DNA of 64,000 nucleotides from Pectobacterium punjabense (GCF_012427845.1 NZ_CP038498.1:4526001-4590000); one strand, 5' to 3'; positions 31,841 to 42,305 are shown, counted from the stretch's first letter. The notes: generated by a model not told the origin, from the letters alone. A program made the numbers and translations.

Positions 31841-32557
31841 TCAATCAGCTAAGGCAGCTTTCTGCGCCTGAACGATGGTATCGATTCCCCCTCGGGCGAG
31901 CGCCAGCAAGGTAAGCAATTCTTCGTGGCTGAACGGCTCGCCTTCGGCCGTCCCCTGCACTTCAACCATACGGCCATCTTCAGTCATGACCACATTCATG
32001 TCGGTTTCAGCAGCAGAATCTTCCACGTATTCCAAATCGCACAGCGCTTCGCCGTTCACGATGCCGACGGAAACCGCTGCGACCATGCCTCTCATCGGGT
32101 TCTTTTTCAGCTTACCGCTGGCAACCATCTGATTTAACGCATCTGCCAGCGCTACGCAGGCTCCGGTGATGGACGCGGTACGCGTGCCGCCGTCTGCCTG
32201 CAAGACATCGCAGTCGAGCGTAATGGTGTATTCGCCGAGCACTTTCAGGTCGATAGCCGCGCGTAGGGAACGTGCGATCAGGCGCTGAATCTCTAGCGTC
32301 CGCCCGCCCTGCTTGCCTTTAGCCGCTTCACGCGCGTTACGGCTGTGCGTCGCACGCGGCAACATACCGTATTCGGCAGTGACCCATCCTTGCCCCTGGC
32401 CTTTTAGAAAGCGCGGAACACCCTCTTCTACCGTGGCATTGCATAACACTTTGGTGTCGCCAAACTCGACCAAAACGGAACCTTCGGCGTGCTTCGTGTA
32501 ATGACGGGTGAATGTAAGGGGGCGTACTTGCTGTGCACTTCGGCCTGTTGGGCGCAT
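31841..32557 (-). CDS. rph: ribonuclease PH
   Basis: A 238-residue full-length phosphorolytic 3'-5' exoribonuclease that trims tRNA precursors. The start [20 protein letters not shown], the arginine-rich [17 protein letters not shown] segment, and the phosphate-site residues in the [14 protein letters not shown] region are typical. Unlike E. coli K-12, no frameshift is present. It probably also serves as the translated leader for pyrE attenuation. Confidence 0.97.
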   Translation of the reverse strand: MRPTGRSAQQVRPLTFTRHYTKHAEGSVLVEFGDTKVLCNATVEEGVPRFLKGQGQGWVTAEYGMLPRATHSRNAREAAKGKQGGRTLEIQRLIARSLRAAIDLKVLGEYTITLDCDVLQADGGTRTASITGACVALADALNQMVASGKLKKNPMRGMVAAVSVGIVNGEALCDLEYVEDSAAETDMNVVMTEDGRMVEVQGTAEGEPFSHEELLTLLALARGGIDTIVQAQKAALAD

Positions 32558-32786
32558 GGCTCATCTCCGGCGGGTCAATGAAAACTGGCGCGCATTATAC
32601 GTTTTTCGCAGCGCGCTGCCTAATCTTACCCTGCGCCAGTACCGATAAATTTGCAAGATTAGCGGTTAATTCTTCACCAGCCATACCTTATCCTTATGGT
32701 ATAACCTGAGGTTATACCCTACTCATAAACAAGTATTCGTCAGTGATGATGCATCATGAAATAGTCCGTTCATCCCTTGAGCGTGA

Positions 32787-33767
32787 ATGAGAAAAATCAT
32801 GATGCGGCATATGCACATTGAAACCGTCAATCTGCCACTGGCCCGCCCCATCACGGCCGATAACGGCACGCGTCATGTGGTCACCGTTATCCGCGTCTCG
32901 CTGGAAGAAAAAGGATTTATTGGCCAAGGCGAATGCACGCCTGCCGCCTATTATGGCGAGTCTGCCGACAGCGTATGCCACCAACTTTCTGCGATCCGTG
33001 AGGCGGTAGAAAACGGCCTCACCATTGAACAACTTCAACAGAATTTATCGGCAGGCGCGGCCAGAAATGCGCTGGACTGCGCGCTGTGGCGGCTCAACAC
33101 CGCATTGAAAAAACAGACGCTGTGGCAACACCTCGATATTCGTCCGCCAGCATCCGTAGTTTGCGCGCAAACGTTGGCGCTCGACAGCGTGGAAAAAATG
33201 GCCGCTGCTGCCTCAAATGCCATTTCTCATGGCGCACTGCTACTGAAAATCAAGCTGGATCGTGAACTGATTCTGGAGCGGGTTGCCGCCATTCGTGCCG
33301 CCGCGCCCAATGCCAGATTGATTATCGACGCGAGAGCAAGCTGGAGCGGACTGGATTTACACAGCCTATCCAAAGCTCTGCTGCCTTATCAGGTTGCGAT
33401 GATCGAACAACCGCTTCCCGTCGGTAAGGACGAGGATTTACAGCGCTTTGCCCATCCGATTCCCATCTGCGCAGATGAAAGCTGCCGCGACAGCGGTGAC
33501 ATCATCGGGCTGCGCCGTCGTTATGACATGATCAACATCAAGCTGGACAAGTGTGGCGGACTGACCGAGGCGCTGGCAATGGTACGTGAGGCGAGATTCC
33601 ACGGCCTGCGCATTATGGTCGGCTGCATGCTGGGTTCATCAATGGCAATGGAAGCCGCTTTGCCGATCGCGGCAGATGCCGAACATGTCGATCTTGATGG
33701 CCCTATCTGGCTGGCAGCCGACAGCTCGCCTTATCTGACCTATAACCTTGGCCGAATCTGGCTATGA
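32787..33767 (+). CDS. ycjG: L-Ala-D/L-Glu-type dipeptide epimerase
   Basis: A 326-residue enolase-superfamily enzyme of the muconate-lactonising subgroup. The catalytic lysines are Lys154 and Lys156 (LLLKIKLD), metal ligands Asp181, Glu207 and Asp230, and the second acid/base lysine Lys252 (NIKLDKCGG). All are present, so the enzyme should be active. It interconverts L-Ala-D-Glu and L-Ala-L-Glu in murein peptide recycling, although related epimerases accept other dipeptides. Its stop overlaps the next gene by four bases (ATGA). Several near-N-terminal ATG codons make the exact start uncertain. Confidence 0.88.
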   Translation: MRKIMMRHMHIETVNLPLARPITADNGTRHVVTVIRVSLEEKGFIGQGECTPAAYYGESADSVCHQLSAIREAVENGLTIEQLQQNLSAGAARNALDCALWRLNTALKKQTLWQHLDIRPPASVVCAQTLALDSVEKMAAAASNAISHGALLLKIKLDRELILERVAAIRAAAPNARLIIDARASWSGLDLHSLSKALLPYQVAMIEQPLPVGKDEDLQRFAHPIPICADESCRDSGDIIGLRRRYDMINIKLDKCGGLTEALAMVREARFHGLRIMVGCMLGSSMAMEAALPIAADAEHVDLDGPIWLAADSSPYLTYNLGRIWL

Positions 33768-35683
33768 CGCTCTCAACCGAAGCAACCCTAAAACCCTCAA
33801 CCGGAGTGACCATGACGGATATCATGCACGCGGGTGCCGCCACAGCACCCGGTAACGCCCCCAGACCTGTACTGGAAATCGACGATCTGAACGTTAGCTT
33901 TAGCGGCCGTTCCGGCACGCATCAGGCACTAAAAGGCATTTCCTTTACCGTCAATAAAGGGGAAGTGGTCGCCGTGGTGGGCGAAAGTGGTTCAGGCAAA
34001 TCAGTGACATCACTCACCGTGATGGGGTTGCTGGCAGATTCTGCCAACATCGAACGTGGCGCGCTCCGTTTTACTACGCGCGACGGTCAACAACACGACC
34101 TGTTAAGCATGAAAGCAGAAGCACGCCGTAAGCTGCGCGGTCGCGATCTCGCCATGATTTTTCAGGAACCGATGACCTCACTCAATCCGGTGCTGAAAGT
34201 CGGCGATCAGCTTACCGAAGCCCTGCTTGATCACAAAATCTGTGATGCCGCCAGTGCAGACAAAAAAGCCCGTGAGCTACTGCGCAAGGTGCGCATTGCA
34301 GACGTCGATCGCGTGATGAAAAGCTACCCGCATTCGCTATCAGGCGGAATGCGCCAGCGTGTGATGATCGCACAGGCGCTGGCCTGCGACCCACAACTGC
34401 TGATTGCCGATGAACCGACCACCGCGTTGGATGTCACCGTGCAGGCGCGCATTCTGCAAATCCTGCGCGACCTGCAACAACAGAGCGACATGGCGGTATT
34501 GTTTATTACCCACGATATGGGCGTCGTCGCAGAAATCGCTGACCGCGTCGTAGTGATGTATCGCGGCGAAATCGTAGAGCAAGGCACTGTCGAACAGATT
34601 TTCGCTGCACCGCAGCACCCGTACACCCAATCGCTGCTGGCCGCCGTACCGAAACTGGGCGACATGCGCGATAGCCTGTGGCCGAAACGTTTCCCACTGT
34701 TGGGACAGGCTACCGACCCAAACAATATTGAACAAGTCACCGCCCGCTATGATGCCGAGCCGCTGTTAGATATTCGCGGGCTGCGCGTCTATTACCCCAT
34801 ACGCAGCGGGATTTTATCTACAGTGACCCACCACGTTCACGCGGTAGAGCAGATCGATTTCAACGTCTGGCCGGGCGAAACGTTGGCAATCGTCGGTGAA
34901 AGCGGCTGTGGTAAATCGACTACCGGACGTGCCTTACTGCGTCTGGTTCAGAGCGAGGCCGAAAGCATTCACTTTCAGGGCAACGAAATATCCCAGATGA
35001 AAGAGCGTGATTTCCAGCCGCTGCGCCGGGAAATGCAAATGGTGTTTCAAGACCCGTATGCCTCGCTCAATCCACGTCTGACGGTCGGTTTCACCATCGC
35101 CGAACCGCTGCTGCTACACGGTCTGGTGAAATCACTGGAAGAGGCGACACCGCAGGTGCAGGCGCTGCTCAGAAGTGTCGGTCTGCTGCCTGAGCACGCA
35201 CGTCGTTACCCACACGAATTTTCCGGCGGACAGCGCCAGCGTATCGCGATCGCCCGTGCGATGGCGTTGCAGCCGCAGGTCATCATTGCTGACGAAGCCG
35301 TCTCGGCGCTCGATGTGTCAATTCAGGCGCAGGTCGTCAATCTGATGATGGACCTCCAGAAGAAAACCGGCGTGTCATGGATTTTCATCTCGCACGATAT
35401 GGCGGTGGTTGAGCGTATCGCTAACCGCGTCGCGGTGATGTACCTCGGCCAAATTGTAGAGATCGGCCCGCGTCAGTCGGTGTTTAACGATCCGCAACAT
35501 CCATATACCCGCCGCCTGTTGGCCTCGGTCCCGATTGCCGATCCAACCCGTCGCGGCACACGCCAGTTTGACGACAGCGAAATCCCCTCCCCCTTGCGTA
35601 AAGCAGGTGAGGCCGTCGCCAAAACGCGCTACCGAGAGGTTGCGCCGCAGCACTGGGTCGCCGACAACGAATCGGCAGCCTGA
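33764..35683 (+). CDS. gsiA: dipeptide/glutathione ABC transporter, fused ATPase GsiA-like
   Basis: A 639-residue protein with two complete ABC ATPase domains. Walker A motifs are GESGSGKS in the first domain and GESGCGKS in the second; signature motifs are LSGGMRQR and FSGGQRQR; Walker B segments end in ADEPTTALD and ADEAVSALD. Each domain has the oligopeptide-type C-terminal extension. This fused arrangement is that of GsiA, which powers import of glutathione or other short peptides. An in-frame ATG a little downstream (MTDIMHAG, 33812) is an alternative start. Confidence 0.92.
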   Translation: MTLSTEATLKPSTGVTMTDIMHAGAATAPGNAPRPVLEIDDLNVSFSGRSGTHQALKGISFTVNKGEVVAVVGESGSGKSVTSLTVMGLLADSANIERGALRFTTRDGQQHDLLSMKAEARRKLRGRDLAMIFQEPMTSLNPVLKVGDQLTEALLDHKICDAASADKKARELLRKVRIADVDRVMKSYPHSLSGGMRQRVMIAQALACDPQLLIADEPTTALDVTVQARILQILRDLQQQSDMAVLFITHDMGVVAEIADRVVVMYRGEIVEQGTVEQIFAAPQHPYTQSLLAAVPKLGDMRDSLWPKRFPLLGQATDPNNIEQVTARYDAEPLLDIRGLRVYYPIRSGILSTVTHHVHAVEQIDFNVWPGETLAIVGESGCGKSTTGRALLRLVQSEAESIHFQGNEISQMKERDFQPLRREMQMVFQDPYASLNPRLTVGFTIAEPLLLHGLVKSLEEATPQVQALLRSVGLLPEHARRYPHEFSGGQRQRIAIARAMALQPQVIIADEAVSALDVSIQAQVVNLMMDLQKKTGVSWIFISHDMAVVERIANRVAVMYLGQIVEIGPRQSVFNDPQHPYTRRLLASVPIADPTRRGTRQFDDSEIPSPLRKAGEAVAKTRYREVAPQHWVADNESAA

Positions 35684-35770
35684 AATACGATGTAGCTATA
35701 AAAAATAGTAAAAAAACACGACACATTCATAAACACAACACACGTTCATTGCTGACCAGGAGAGATAACC

Positions 35771-37312
35771 ATGAAGCCATTCGTTCGCCGCTCCGCCGTT
35801 GCCCTCGGGCTCTCACTGTGTCTGGCTGCTGTTGCCCAGGCGCAAGACCTTCGTATTTCCATCTATGCCGATATCACCGGGCTCGACCCGCACGATACGT
35901 CGGACACGCTGAGCTACTCCATTCAGAGCGGCATCTTCGAGCGTCTGTTCCAGTTCGATAACAAAATGAAGCTGGTACCGCGTCTGGCGACGGGTTACAC
36001 CAGCAACGATACCGCCACCGAGTTTGTCGTTACGCTGCGTGAAGGCATCACCTTCCAGGACGGCGCGCCATTCAACGCTGATGCCGTTAAAGCCAACCTC
36101 GACCGTCTGGCGGATCAGAGCAAAGGCTTAAAGCGCAACAGCTTGTTTAACATGGTGCAAACCGTCACCGTGCTGTCGCCAACACAGGTCAAAATTGAAC
36201 TGAACAAATCCTTCGGTGCCTTTGTGAACACGCTGGCGCACCCGTCGGCCGTGATGCACAGCCCGGAAGCGCTGAAGAAATATCCAGACGAAGCACAGCT
36301 GCGCGTACATCCGGTCGGGACGGGTCCGTTCAAGTTCACCGAATGGCAGCAGGGTAAAGACGTGAAGCTGGTGAAATTCGACAACTACTGGCAGAAAGGC
36401 TGGCCGAAAGTCGACAGCGTGACCTTCTACCCAACGCCGGAAGATTCCACCCGCGTAGCCTCACTGAAATCGGGCCAGGTTGATGCGGTCTATCCGCTGC
36501 CTTCCGACCTGATCGGTACCGTACAAAACGACAGCAAGCTGGCGATTCAGCGCGACCCAAGTATTTATCAGTTCTGGCTGGCGATGAATAACCTGCGTCC
36601 GCCGCTGAACGATATCCGCGTACGTCAGGCGCTCAACTACGCTATCAACCGCGACATCTGGCTGAAAGTGGGCTTTGCTGGCATGGGCGTTCCGGCTTCC
36701 TCCGCGATGGCTCCAGACGTGCAGTTCTTCGCACGCCAGACCTCGCCGAACTACACCTACAACCCAGAAAAAGCCAAGGCGCTGCTGAAAGAGGCGGGCT
36801 ACGCCAACGGTCTGAGCCTGAAACTGTGGACGACGAACCGCACCGACTACATCCGCAGTGCACAGTTCTTCAAACAGCAGTTAGAGCAGGTTGGTGTCAA
36901 AGTCACCGTCACCCCGATGGATTCCGGGATGCGTAACGCCAAGCTGTTCGGCGTAAAAGATCCGAAAGATGCCGAATTTGACCTGTTCTACAACGGCTGG
37001 TCTCCGTCTACCGGTGATGCTGACTGGGCGCTGCGTCCACTGTTTGCTACAGAATCCTGGGTGCCGGTTGCTTACAACGTCTCCTACTACAGCAATCCGG
37101 TCACAGATAAAGCGATTACTGCTGGGTTAGCGACGGCCGATGCAGACAAACGTGCTGCCGCTTACGCTGATGCACAGCGCCAGATTTGGCAGGATGCACC
37201 TGTGGTCTTCCTGGGCTCGCCGGACAACGTTGTCGGTAAAACCAAGAACCTCGACGGCGTGTACATGCTGGCAGATGGCTCGCTGATCTTCGATCAGGCT
37301 GAATTTAAGTAA
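35771..37312 (+). CDS. gsiB: peptide ABC transporter substrate-binding protein GsiB-like
   Basis: A 513-residue secreted protein with signal peptide MKPFVRRSAVALGLSLCLAA...AQAQ, followed by the family 5 solute-binding domain (DITGLDPHDTSDTLSYSIQ, then the TGPFKFTEWQQGKDVKLVKF signature). It should deliver peptides to the GsiCD permease from the periplasm. The gene follows gsiA after an 87-bp gap with a good ribosome site (CAGGAGAGA). The ligand may be glutathione, a murein peptide or isoaspartyl dipeptide; context favours short unusual peptides. Confidence 0.92.
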   Translation: MKPFVRRSAVALGLSLCLAAVAQAQDLRISIYADITGLDPHDTSDTLSYSIQSGIFERLFQFDNKMKLVPRLATGYTSNDTATEFVVTLREGITFQDGAPFNADAVKANLDRLADQSKGLKRNSLFNMVQTVTVLSPTQVKIELNKSFGAFVNTLAHPSAVMHSPEALKKYPDEAQLRVHPVGTGPFKFTEWQQGKDVKLVKFDNYWQKGWPKVDSVTFYPTPEDSTRVASLKSGQVDAVYPLPSDLIGTVQNDSKLAIQRDPSIYQFWLAMNNLRPPLNDIRVRQALNYAINRDIWLKVGFAGMGVPASSAMAPDVQFFARQTSPNYTYNPEKAKALLKEAGYANGLSLKLWTTNRTDYIRSAQFFKQQLEQVGVKVTVTPMDSGMRNAKLFGVKDPKDAEFDLFYNGWSPSTGDADWALRPLFATESWVPVAYNVSYYSNPVTDKAITAGLATADADKRAAAYADAQRQIWQDAPVVFLGSPDNVVGKTKNLDGVYMLADGSLIFDQAEFK

Positions 37313-37330
37313 TCGGTCAGGGAGAACGCC

Positions 37331-38251
37331 ATGTTTGCTTATATCGTCCGACGTTTGCTGGAAATGATCCCGGTTCTGCTGGTGGTCTCCCTGTTAGTGT
37401 TCGGTTTTATCAAACTGCTGCCGGGTGACCCGGCACGGATTTACGCCGGTGCTGACGCAACCATTGAGGCGGTGGAAGCCGCCCGTCAGCAGTTAGGGTT
37501 GAATGACCCGCTACCGCAGCAGTATGTCCACTGGCTCGGCGGCCTGTTCAGCGGCGATCTGGGTGTGACATACCGCACGCAGCAGCCCGTCATCGATGTC
37601 ATCAGCAAGAGCTTCATGCCAACCATGTGGCTGGCGCTGGCAGGTTTCGTCTGGTCGGTGCTGCTCGGCCTGCTGATCGGCGTGGTATCCGCGCTCAAGC
37701 GGGGAAAATGGCAGGATTGGACGCTGATGAGCTTCGCCGTCGGTGGGATTTCCATGCCGCCGTTCTGGCTCGGCCTGTTGCTAATCCAATTTGTGGCCAT
37801 GCCGTTCGGCGTCTTCTCCGTCAGCGGCTTTAATCAGCCCAGCGACATCATTCTGCCGGCGCTGACGCTCGGGGCATCGGTCGCCGCCGTGATGGCGCGT
37901 TTTACCCGCTCCGCGTTTCTGGAAGTCGCACAGGAAGATTACGTGCGCACCGCGCGCTCTAAGGGGCTACGCAATCGGCTGGTCACCTGGAAGCATGTGA
38001 TGCGGAACGCGCTGATCCCTGTTATCACCATGCTCGGGCTGCAATTCGGCTTCCTGCTCGGTGGCTCCATCGTGGTGGAGAGCGTATTTAGCTGGCCGGG
38101 ACTGGGTTGGCTGTTGATTGAATCGATCAAAACGCAGGATCAGCCGGTCATTCAAGCGCTGGTGATGCTGTTCGTATTTGAATTTATTGTCATTAACCTG
38201 TTGGTGGACCTGCTGTACGCGGTGGTCAATCCGGCGATTCGCCTACGTTAG
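37331..38251 (+). CDS. gsiC: peptide ABC transporter permease GsiC-like
   Basis: A 306-residue DppB/GsiC-type inner-membrane permease with about six membrane helices. The N-terminus MFAYIVRRLLEMIPVLLVVSLLVF and the EAA-like loop VRTARSKGLRNRLVTWKHVMRNALIPV that contacts the ATPase are typical. It starts 18 bp after gsiB and ends 8 bp before gsiD. Confidence 0.94.
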   Translation: MFAYIVRRLLEMIPVLLVVSLLVFGFIKLLPGDPARIYAGADATIEAVEAARQQLGLNDPLPQQYVHWLGGLFSGDLGVTYRTQQPVIDVISKSFMPTMWLALAGFVWSVLLGLLIGVVSALKRGKWQDWTLMSFAVGGISMPPFWLGLLLIQFVAMPFGVFSVSGFNQPSDIILPALTLGASVAAVMARFTRSAFLEVAQEDYVRTARSKGLRNRLVTWKHVMRNALIPVITMLGLQFGFLLGGSIVVESVFSWPGLGWLLIESIKTQDQPVIQALVMLFVFEFIVINLLVDLLYAVVNPAIRLR

Positions 38252-38259
38252 GAGACACG

Positions 38260-39159
38260 ATGAACCTGCCTTCCGAACCCGTCGTGGCCGCTGCCACGCT
38301 TGATGAAGAGACGATACGTTCGCCGTGGCGCGATTTCGTTCAGGTCTTTATCCGTAACCCGATGGCGCTGGTGTCCAGCGGCTTCGTCCTGCTGCTGGTA
38401 CTGGTCGCGATTTTCGCCCCTTGGCTGGCACCGTGGAACCCGATGGAGCCCGACTGGATGGCGCTGGCTTCACCGCCTTCGGCGGCGCACTGGATGGGTA
38501 CCGACGACCTTGGACGCGATGTGATGAGCCGTATCATTTACGGCGCACGCATCTCGTTATACATCGGTATTTTCTCCGTCACGCTCGGCATGCTGGTCGG
38601 TATCGTGCTCGGCCTGCTGGCGGGGTACTACGGCCGCTGGGTGGATACGCTGATCATGCGCGGTTCCGACGTGCTGTTCGCCTTCCCCGGCATGCTGCTG
38701 GCGATTGCAGTCGTTGCGATCCTCGGCCCAGGTCTGAATAACGTGATTATCGCTGTCGCCGTCTTCAGCGTACCCGTCTTCGCCCGCATCGTGCGAGCCT
38801 CCACGCTGTCGCTGAAACAGGCAGCTTATGTGGAAGCCGTGCGCTGCGCCGGTGCGCCGGATCGCGTCGTGCTGATGCGCCACATCCTGCCCGGCACGCT
38901 GCCTAACGTGATCGTCTATTTCACCATGCGTATCGGCACCAGCATCCTGACCGCGGCAGGGCTGAGCTTCATCGGCCTTGGCCCGGAGCCGGACGTACCA
39001 GAATGGGGCAATATTCTGGCGATGAGCCGTAGCCTGATGATGGCGGGCGCGTGGCACGTCAGCGTGTTCCCCGGTCTGGCGATTTTCTTCACCGTGCTGG
39101 CGTTTAACCTGCTCGGGGATGCGCTGCGTGATACGCTCGACCCCAAACTGAAAAGCTGA
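38260..39159 (+). CDS. gsiD: peptide ABC transporter permease GsiD-like
   Basis: A 299-residue DppC/GsiD-type permease. The N-terminal hydrophobic segment (MALVSSGFVLLLVLVAIFAPWLAPW), the LGTDDLGRD-like segment WMGTDDLGRDVMSRIIYGAR and the EAA loop EAVRCAGAPDRVVLMRHILPG are clear. It pairs with GsiC to form the channel. The next gene follows after 8 bp. Confidence 0.94.
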   Translation: MNLPSEPVVAAATLDEETIRSPWRDFVQVFIRNPMALVSSGFVLLLVLVAIFAPWLAPWNPMEPDWMALASPPSAAHWMGTDDLGRDVMSRIIYGARISLYIGIFSVTLGMLVGIVLGLLAGYYGRWVDTLIMRGSDVLFAFPGMLLAIAVVAILGPGLNNVIIAVAVFSVPVFARIVRASTLSLKQAAYVEAVRCAGAPDRVVLMRHILPGTLPNVIVYFTMRIGTSILTAAGLSFIGLGPEPDVPEWGNILAMSRSLMMAGAWHVSVFPGLAIFFTVLAFNLLGDALRDTLDPKLKS

Positions 39160-39167
39160 GGAAGGCG

Positions 39168-40268
39168 ATGCACGGCGATCATCCGATGAACGACTATCAC
39201 CAGCAGCAGCAGGCGCTGTTGCTACAACGCTGGAAGACGACGCGGCAACTGGGTACGCCGCGCTCGGCCAGCGGGCCGCATAACAGCATTAGCGATGTGG
39301 CAGGCGTGCGCGTCGGCCACTGCACGCTGGCGGCAGGCGAAGTGCAAACCGGCGTCACGGCGATTGTGCCGCCCGGTGAAAACCTGTTTACCCAACCTCT
39401 ACCCTGCGGCGCGGCGGTGCTAAACGGCTTCGCTAAACCCGTCGGGCTGGTGCAGATTGAGGAATTGGGGCAACTGCAAACGCCTATTCTTCTCAGCAAT
39501 ACACTGGCAACCGGCACGCTGTTTACCACGCTTGTGCGTGACGCGATTTCCCGCAACCCTGAACTAGGTCGCACGCTGCCGACGGTGAATCCGCTGGCAC
39601 TGGAGTGCAACGACGGTTGGCTGAACGACATTCAGGCGCTGGCCGTGACGGAACCTATGGCGCGGCAGGCGCTGGACAGTGCAACAGACCGCTTTGCACG
39701 CGGCAGCGTCGGTGCCGGACGTGGCATGAGTTGCTTTAGCCTGAAAGGCGGCATCGGCACGGCATCTCGCCTGATTCCCGAATTAAACGCCACGCTCGGC
39801 GTGCTGGTGCTGGCAAACTTCGGCACACTTTCCGCGCTGACGCTGGACGGTGTACAGATGGGAGATGCCATCGCCCCCATTCTACCGGGTCTCGCGCCAC
39901 AGCAGGATGCCGGATCGATCATCATTATTATGGCGACGGATGCCCCGCTCGACGCCCGCCAGCTCAAACGCATTGCCAAACGCGCTGGCGCAGGATTAGG
40001 TCGGCTCGGCAGCTACTGGGGACACGGTTCCGGCGATATCGCCGTGGCATTCTCCACCTGCCCACAGCCACAGCCGCCGGAGGATGCTCAGCTTGAATCA
40101 TTGTTAAGCGCCGCCGCCGACGCCACCGAACACGCGGTGCTCGACGCCATGCTTCAGGCAGACGCCGTGACCGGTTTTCGCGGCCATCATCGCCCAACGC
40201 TGCCACAGGCGTTGGATAAGCTAGCCGCAGCTCTCTCTTCCGTAGGACATTCTCCCGTAGGAAATTAA
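39168..40268 (+). CDS. P1 family (DmpA-like) aminopeptidase
   Basis: A 366-residue N-terminal nucleophile hydrolase of the DmpA/BapA family, which removes D-amino or beta-amino residues from peptide N-termini. The self-cleavage site is probably Gly249-Ser250 in QDAGSIIIIMATDAP, with Ser250 as the nucleophile, matching the position in DmpA. Other family segments are ISDVAGVRVGHCTL and GAGRGMSCFSLKGGIGTASR. The ATG at 39168 has a strong GAGGAAGG just upstream and is preferred over 39186. Its place right after the importer suggests intracellular breakdown of imported peptides. Confidence 0.9.
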   Translation: MHGDHPMNDYHQQQQALLLQRWKTTRQLGTPRSASGPHNSISDVAGVRVGHCTLAAGEVQTGVTAIVPPGENLFTQPLPCGAAVLNGFAKPVGLVQIEELGQLQTPILLSNTLATGTLFTTLVRDAISRNPELGRTLPTVNPLALECNDGWLNDIQALAVTEPMARQALDSATDRFARGSVGAGRGMSCFSLKGGIGTASRLIPELNATLGVLVLANFGTLSALTLDGVQMGDAIAPILPGLAPQQDAGSIIIIMATDAPLDARQLKRIAKRAGAGLGRLGSYWGHGSGDIAVAFSTCPQPQPPEDAQLESLLSAAADATEHAVLDAMLQADAVTGFRGHHRPTLPQALDKLAAALSSVGHSPVGN

Positions 40269-40270
40269 TT

Positions 40271-41092
40271 ATGAAAATTTTTATCTCCGCCGATATTGAA
40301 GGGATCGCAGGCGTCATGCGCCCAGAGCAGTGCAGCCCCGGCACTGCGGAATACCAGCTGGCACGCGGCCTGATGGAACAAGAAGTGAATGCCGCCATCG
40401 ACGGCGCGTTCGCGGGTGGCGCAACAGAAGTGGTGGTCGCCGACAGCCATGCCGCAATGGTTAACCTACGTGCGGAGAATATCGACGCCCGCGCCCGGCT
40501 GGTACAGGGCAAACCGCGCGGCTACTCCATGGTCGAAGGATTGGAGCAGCAGCAGTACGATGGTCTGATGTTCATCGGCTACCACAGCGCCGCGGGCGAA
40601 TTTGGCGTGTTATCGCACACCATCAACGGCCGCGCCTTCTACCGCGTGCGCATCAACGGTGAAATCATGGGCGAGAGCGATATCTACGCTGCCGCCGGGG
40701 TGGAACAGAAGACGCCACTCTGGTTGGTCAGTGGCGACGACACGCTCCAGAGCTGGGTCGCCCGCTACTACCCTGCCACCGACTACGCCTGCGTCAAACG
40801 CGCTATCTCACAGCACGCGGCGGAATCCCTCAGCACCGAACAGGCGCGTCAGGTGATTCGTGACGCAGCCAAGGCCGCGGTGGAAAAAGCACACCGTACC
40901 TTAAATTCGCGGATTCAGGCACCTTACCGTCTCGAACTGATGGTGGCAAAACCGGTGCTGGCCGATCTATTCTGTCTGCTGCCGAACATTGAACGTTTGG
41001 ATGCCATAACCGTAGGTTATACGGCGCAGAGCATGCGCGAAATCACCAGTCTGCTGGGTGCATTTTCCTATCTGGCGACAACGCAAAACTGA
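40271..41092 (+). CDS. M55 family D-aminopeptidase (DppA-like)
   Basis: A 273-residue zinc peptidase resembling Bacillus DppA. Zinc ligands are visible as Asp8 and Glu10 (ISADIEGIAGV), a histidine in VVADSHAAM and one in FIGYHSAAG. DppA hydrolyses D-Ala-D-Ala and similar D-peptides and forms a decamer. The start lies 2 bp after the preceding stop, so the pair is tightly coupled. The presence of a D-peptidase supports the idea that the cluster handles cell-wall peptides. Confidence 0.92.
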   Translation: MKIFISADIEGIAGVMRPEQCSPGTAEYQLARGLMEQEVNAAIDGAFAGGATEVVVADSHAAMVNLRAENIDARARLVQGKPRGYSMVEGLEQQQYDGLMFIGYHSAAGEFGVLSHTINGRAFYRVRINGEIMGESDIYAAAGVEQKTPLWLVSGDDTLQSWVARYYPATDYACVKRAISQHAAESLSTEQARQVIRDAAKAAVEKAHRTLNSRIQAPYRLELMVAKPVLADLFCLLPNIERLDAITVGYTAQSMREITSLLGAFSYLATTQN

Positions 41093-41152
41093 TTCCGGTC
41101 TCTCCGCCCCGACCTTCTGGGGCGAAAACCGATTAAAAAGAGAATTTATCGC

Positions 41153-42100
41153 ATGACGAAACCCGTGATTGTGATCCACGGTGGCGCAGGCGCGCTGACC
41201 CGCTCGGCCATGAGCGCTGAAAAAGAGCAACGCTATCTGGCCGCGCTGTCCGAGATTGTCGCCAGTGGACAACGCATTTTGGCTGAAAATGGCACTGCGC
41301 TAGATGCCGTAACGGAAGCTGTCCGTCTGCTGGAAGAATGCCCGTTGTTCAATGCTGGACATGGTTCAGTCTTCACCCACGCAGAAACCCACGAACTGGA
41401 CGCCAGTATCATGGACGGACGCTCGCTGGATGCGGGTGCGGTCAGTTGCGTCAGCCATATCCGTAACCCGATTCTGGCAGCGCGTACCGTTCTCGAAGCC
41501 AGTCCGCATGTGATGTTTACCGCCGACGGCGCGGAAGCCTTTGCAGAACAACACGGGCTGGAAAGGGTTGATCCTGCATTTTTCTCCACCGACGAACGCC
41601 GCCAGCAGTTACATAACGCGCAGGCCGGCTCAGGCCGTGTCATCCTCGACCATGACGGCCAGAGCGACCCTATCGATCCCGACCGTAAGTTCGGCACCGT
41701 AGGCGCGGTCGCACTCGACAGCGCGGGGAATCTTGCGGCAGCCACCTCGACGGGCGGCATGACCAATAAACAGGCCGGTCGTGTGGGCGATAGCCCTATC
41801 ATCGGCGCGGGCTGCTACGCCAATAACCAGACGGTCGCGGTTTCCTGCACCGGCACAGGCGAAGTCTTTATGCGCGCCGTCGCGGCTTATGATGTCTCTG
41901 CGCTGATGGAATACGCCGGACTGACGCTACAGCAGGCCACCGATCGTGTGGTGATGGAGAAACTGGTGCAGATGGACGGCAGCGGCGGGCTGATTGCCGT
42001 CGACAAGGCGGGCAACATCGCCCTGCCGTTCAACAGCGAAGGGATGTACCGCGGCTATGGTTACGTGGGAGAAACCCCCGTCGCCGATATCTATCGTTAA
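41153..42100 (+). CDS. iaaA: isoaspartyl peptidase / L-asparaginase
   Basis: A 315-residue Ntn-hydrolase (plant-type asparaginase). It should self-cleave before Thr182 in RKFGTVGAVALD, and the substrate-site stretch TSTGGMTNKQAGRVGDSPIIGAGCYA is intact. The enzyme splits beta-aspartyl dipeptides and L-asparagine. In E. coli iaaA lies directly upstream of gsiABCD; here it is at the other end of the operon. A GC-rich inverted repeat (CGCCCC at 41105 and GGGGCG at 41119) lies in the 60-bp gap before it. Confidence 0.94.
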   Translation: MTKPVIVIHGGAGALTRSAMSAEKEQRYLAALSEIVASGQRILAENGTALDAVTEAVRLLEECPLFNAGHGSVFTHAETHELDASIMDGRSLDAGAVSCVSHIRNPILAARTVLEASPHVMFTADGAEAFAEQHGLERVDPAFFSTDERRQQLHNAQAGSGRVILDHDGQSDPIDPDRKFGTVGAVALDSAGNLAAATSTGGMTNKQAGRVGDSPIIGAGCYANNQTVAVSCTGTGEVFMRAVAAYDVSALMEYAGLTLQQATDRVVMEKLVQMDGSGGLIAVDKAGNIALPFNSEGMYRGYGYVGETPVADIYR

Positions 42101-42305
42101 ACTATCAGCACGCCGAAACAGAACCAAAACGCCCAATATCGGTGCAGTCGCACCATTATTGGGCATCAAAATAGTGCATAAAGCGTCCTCATCGCTTATC
42201 TATCGACCATTCATCGTGGCCTTATAATCTGGCGTAATAATTGCAGACTTTTTGGTTATTACTCATACGACGTTCATTAGAAAACGTCAGCCGGAGCCTG
42301 CACTC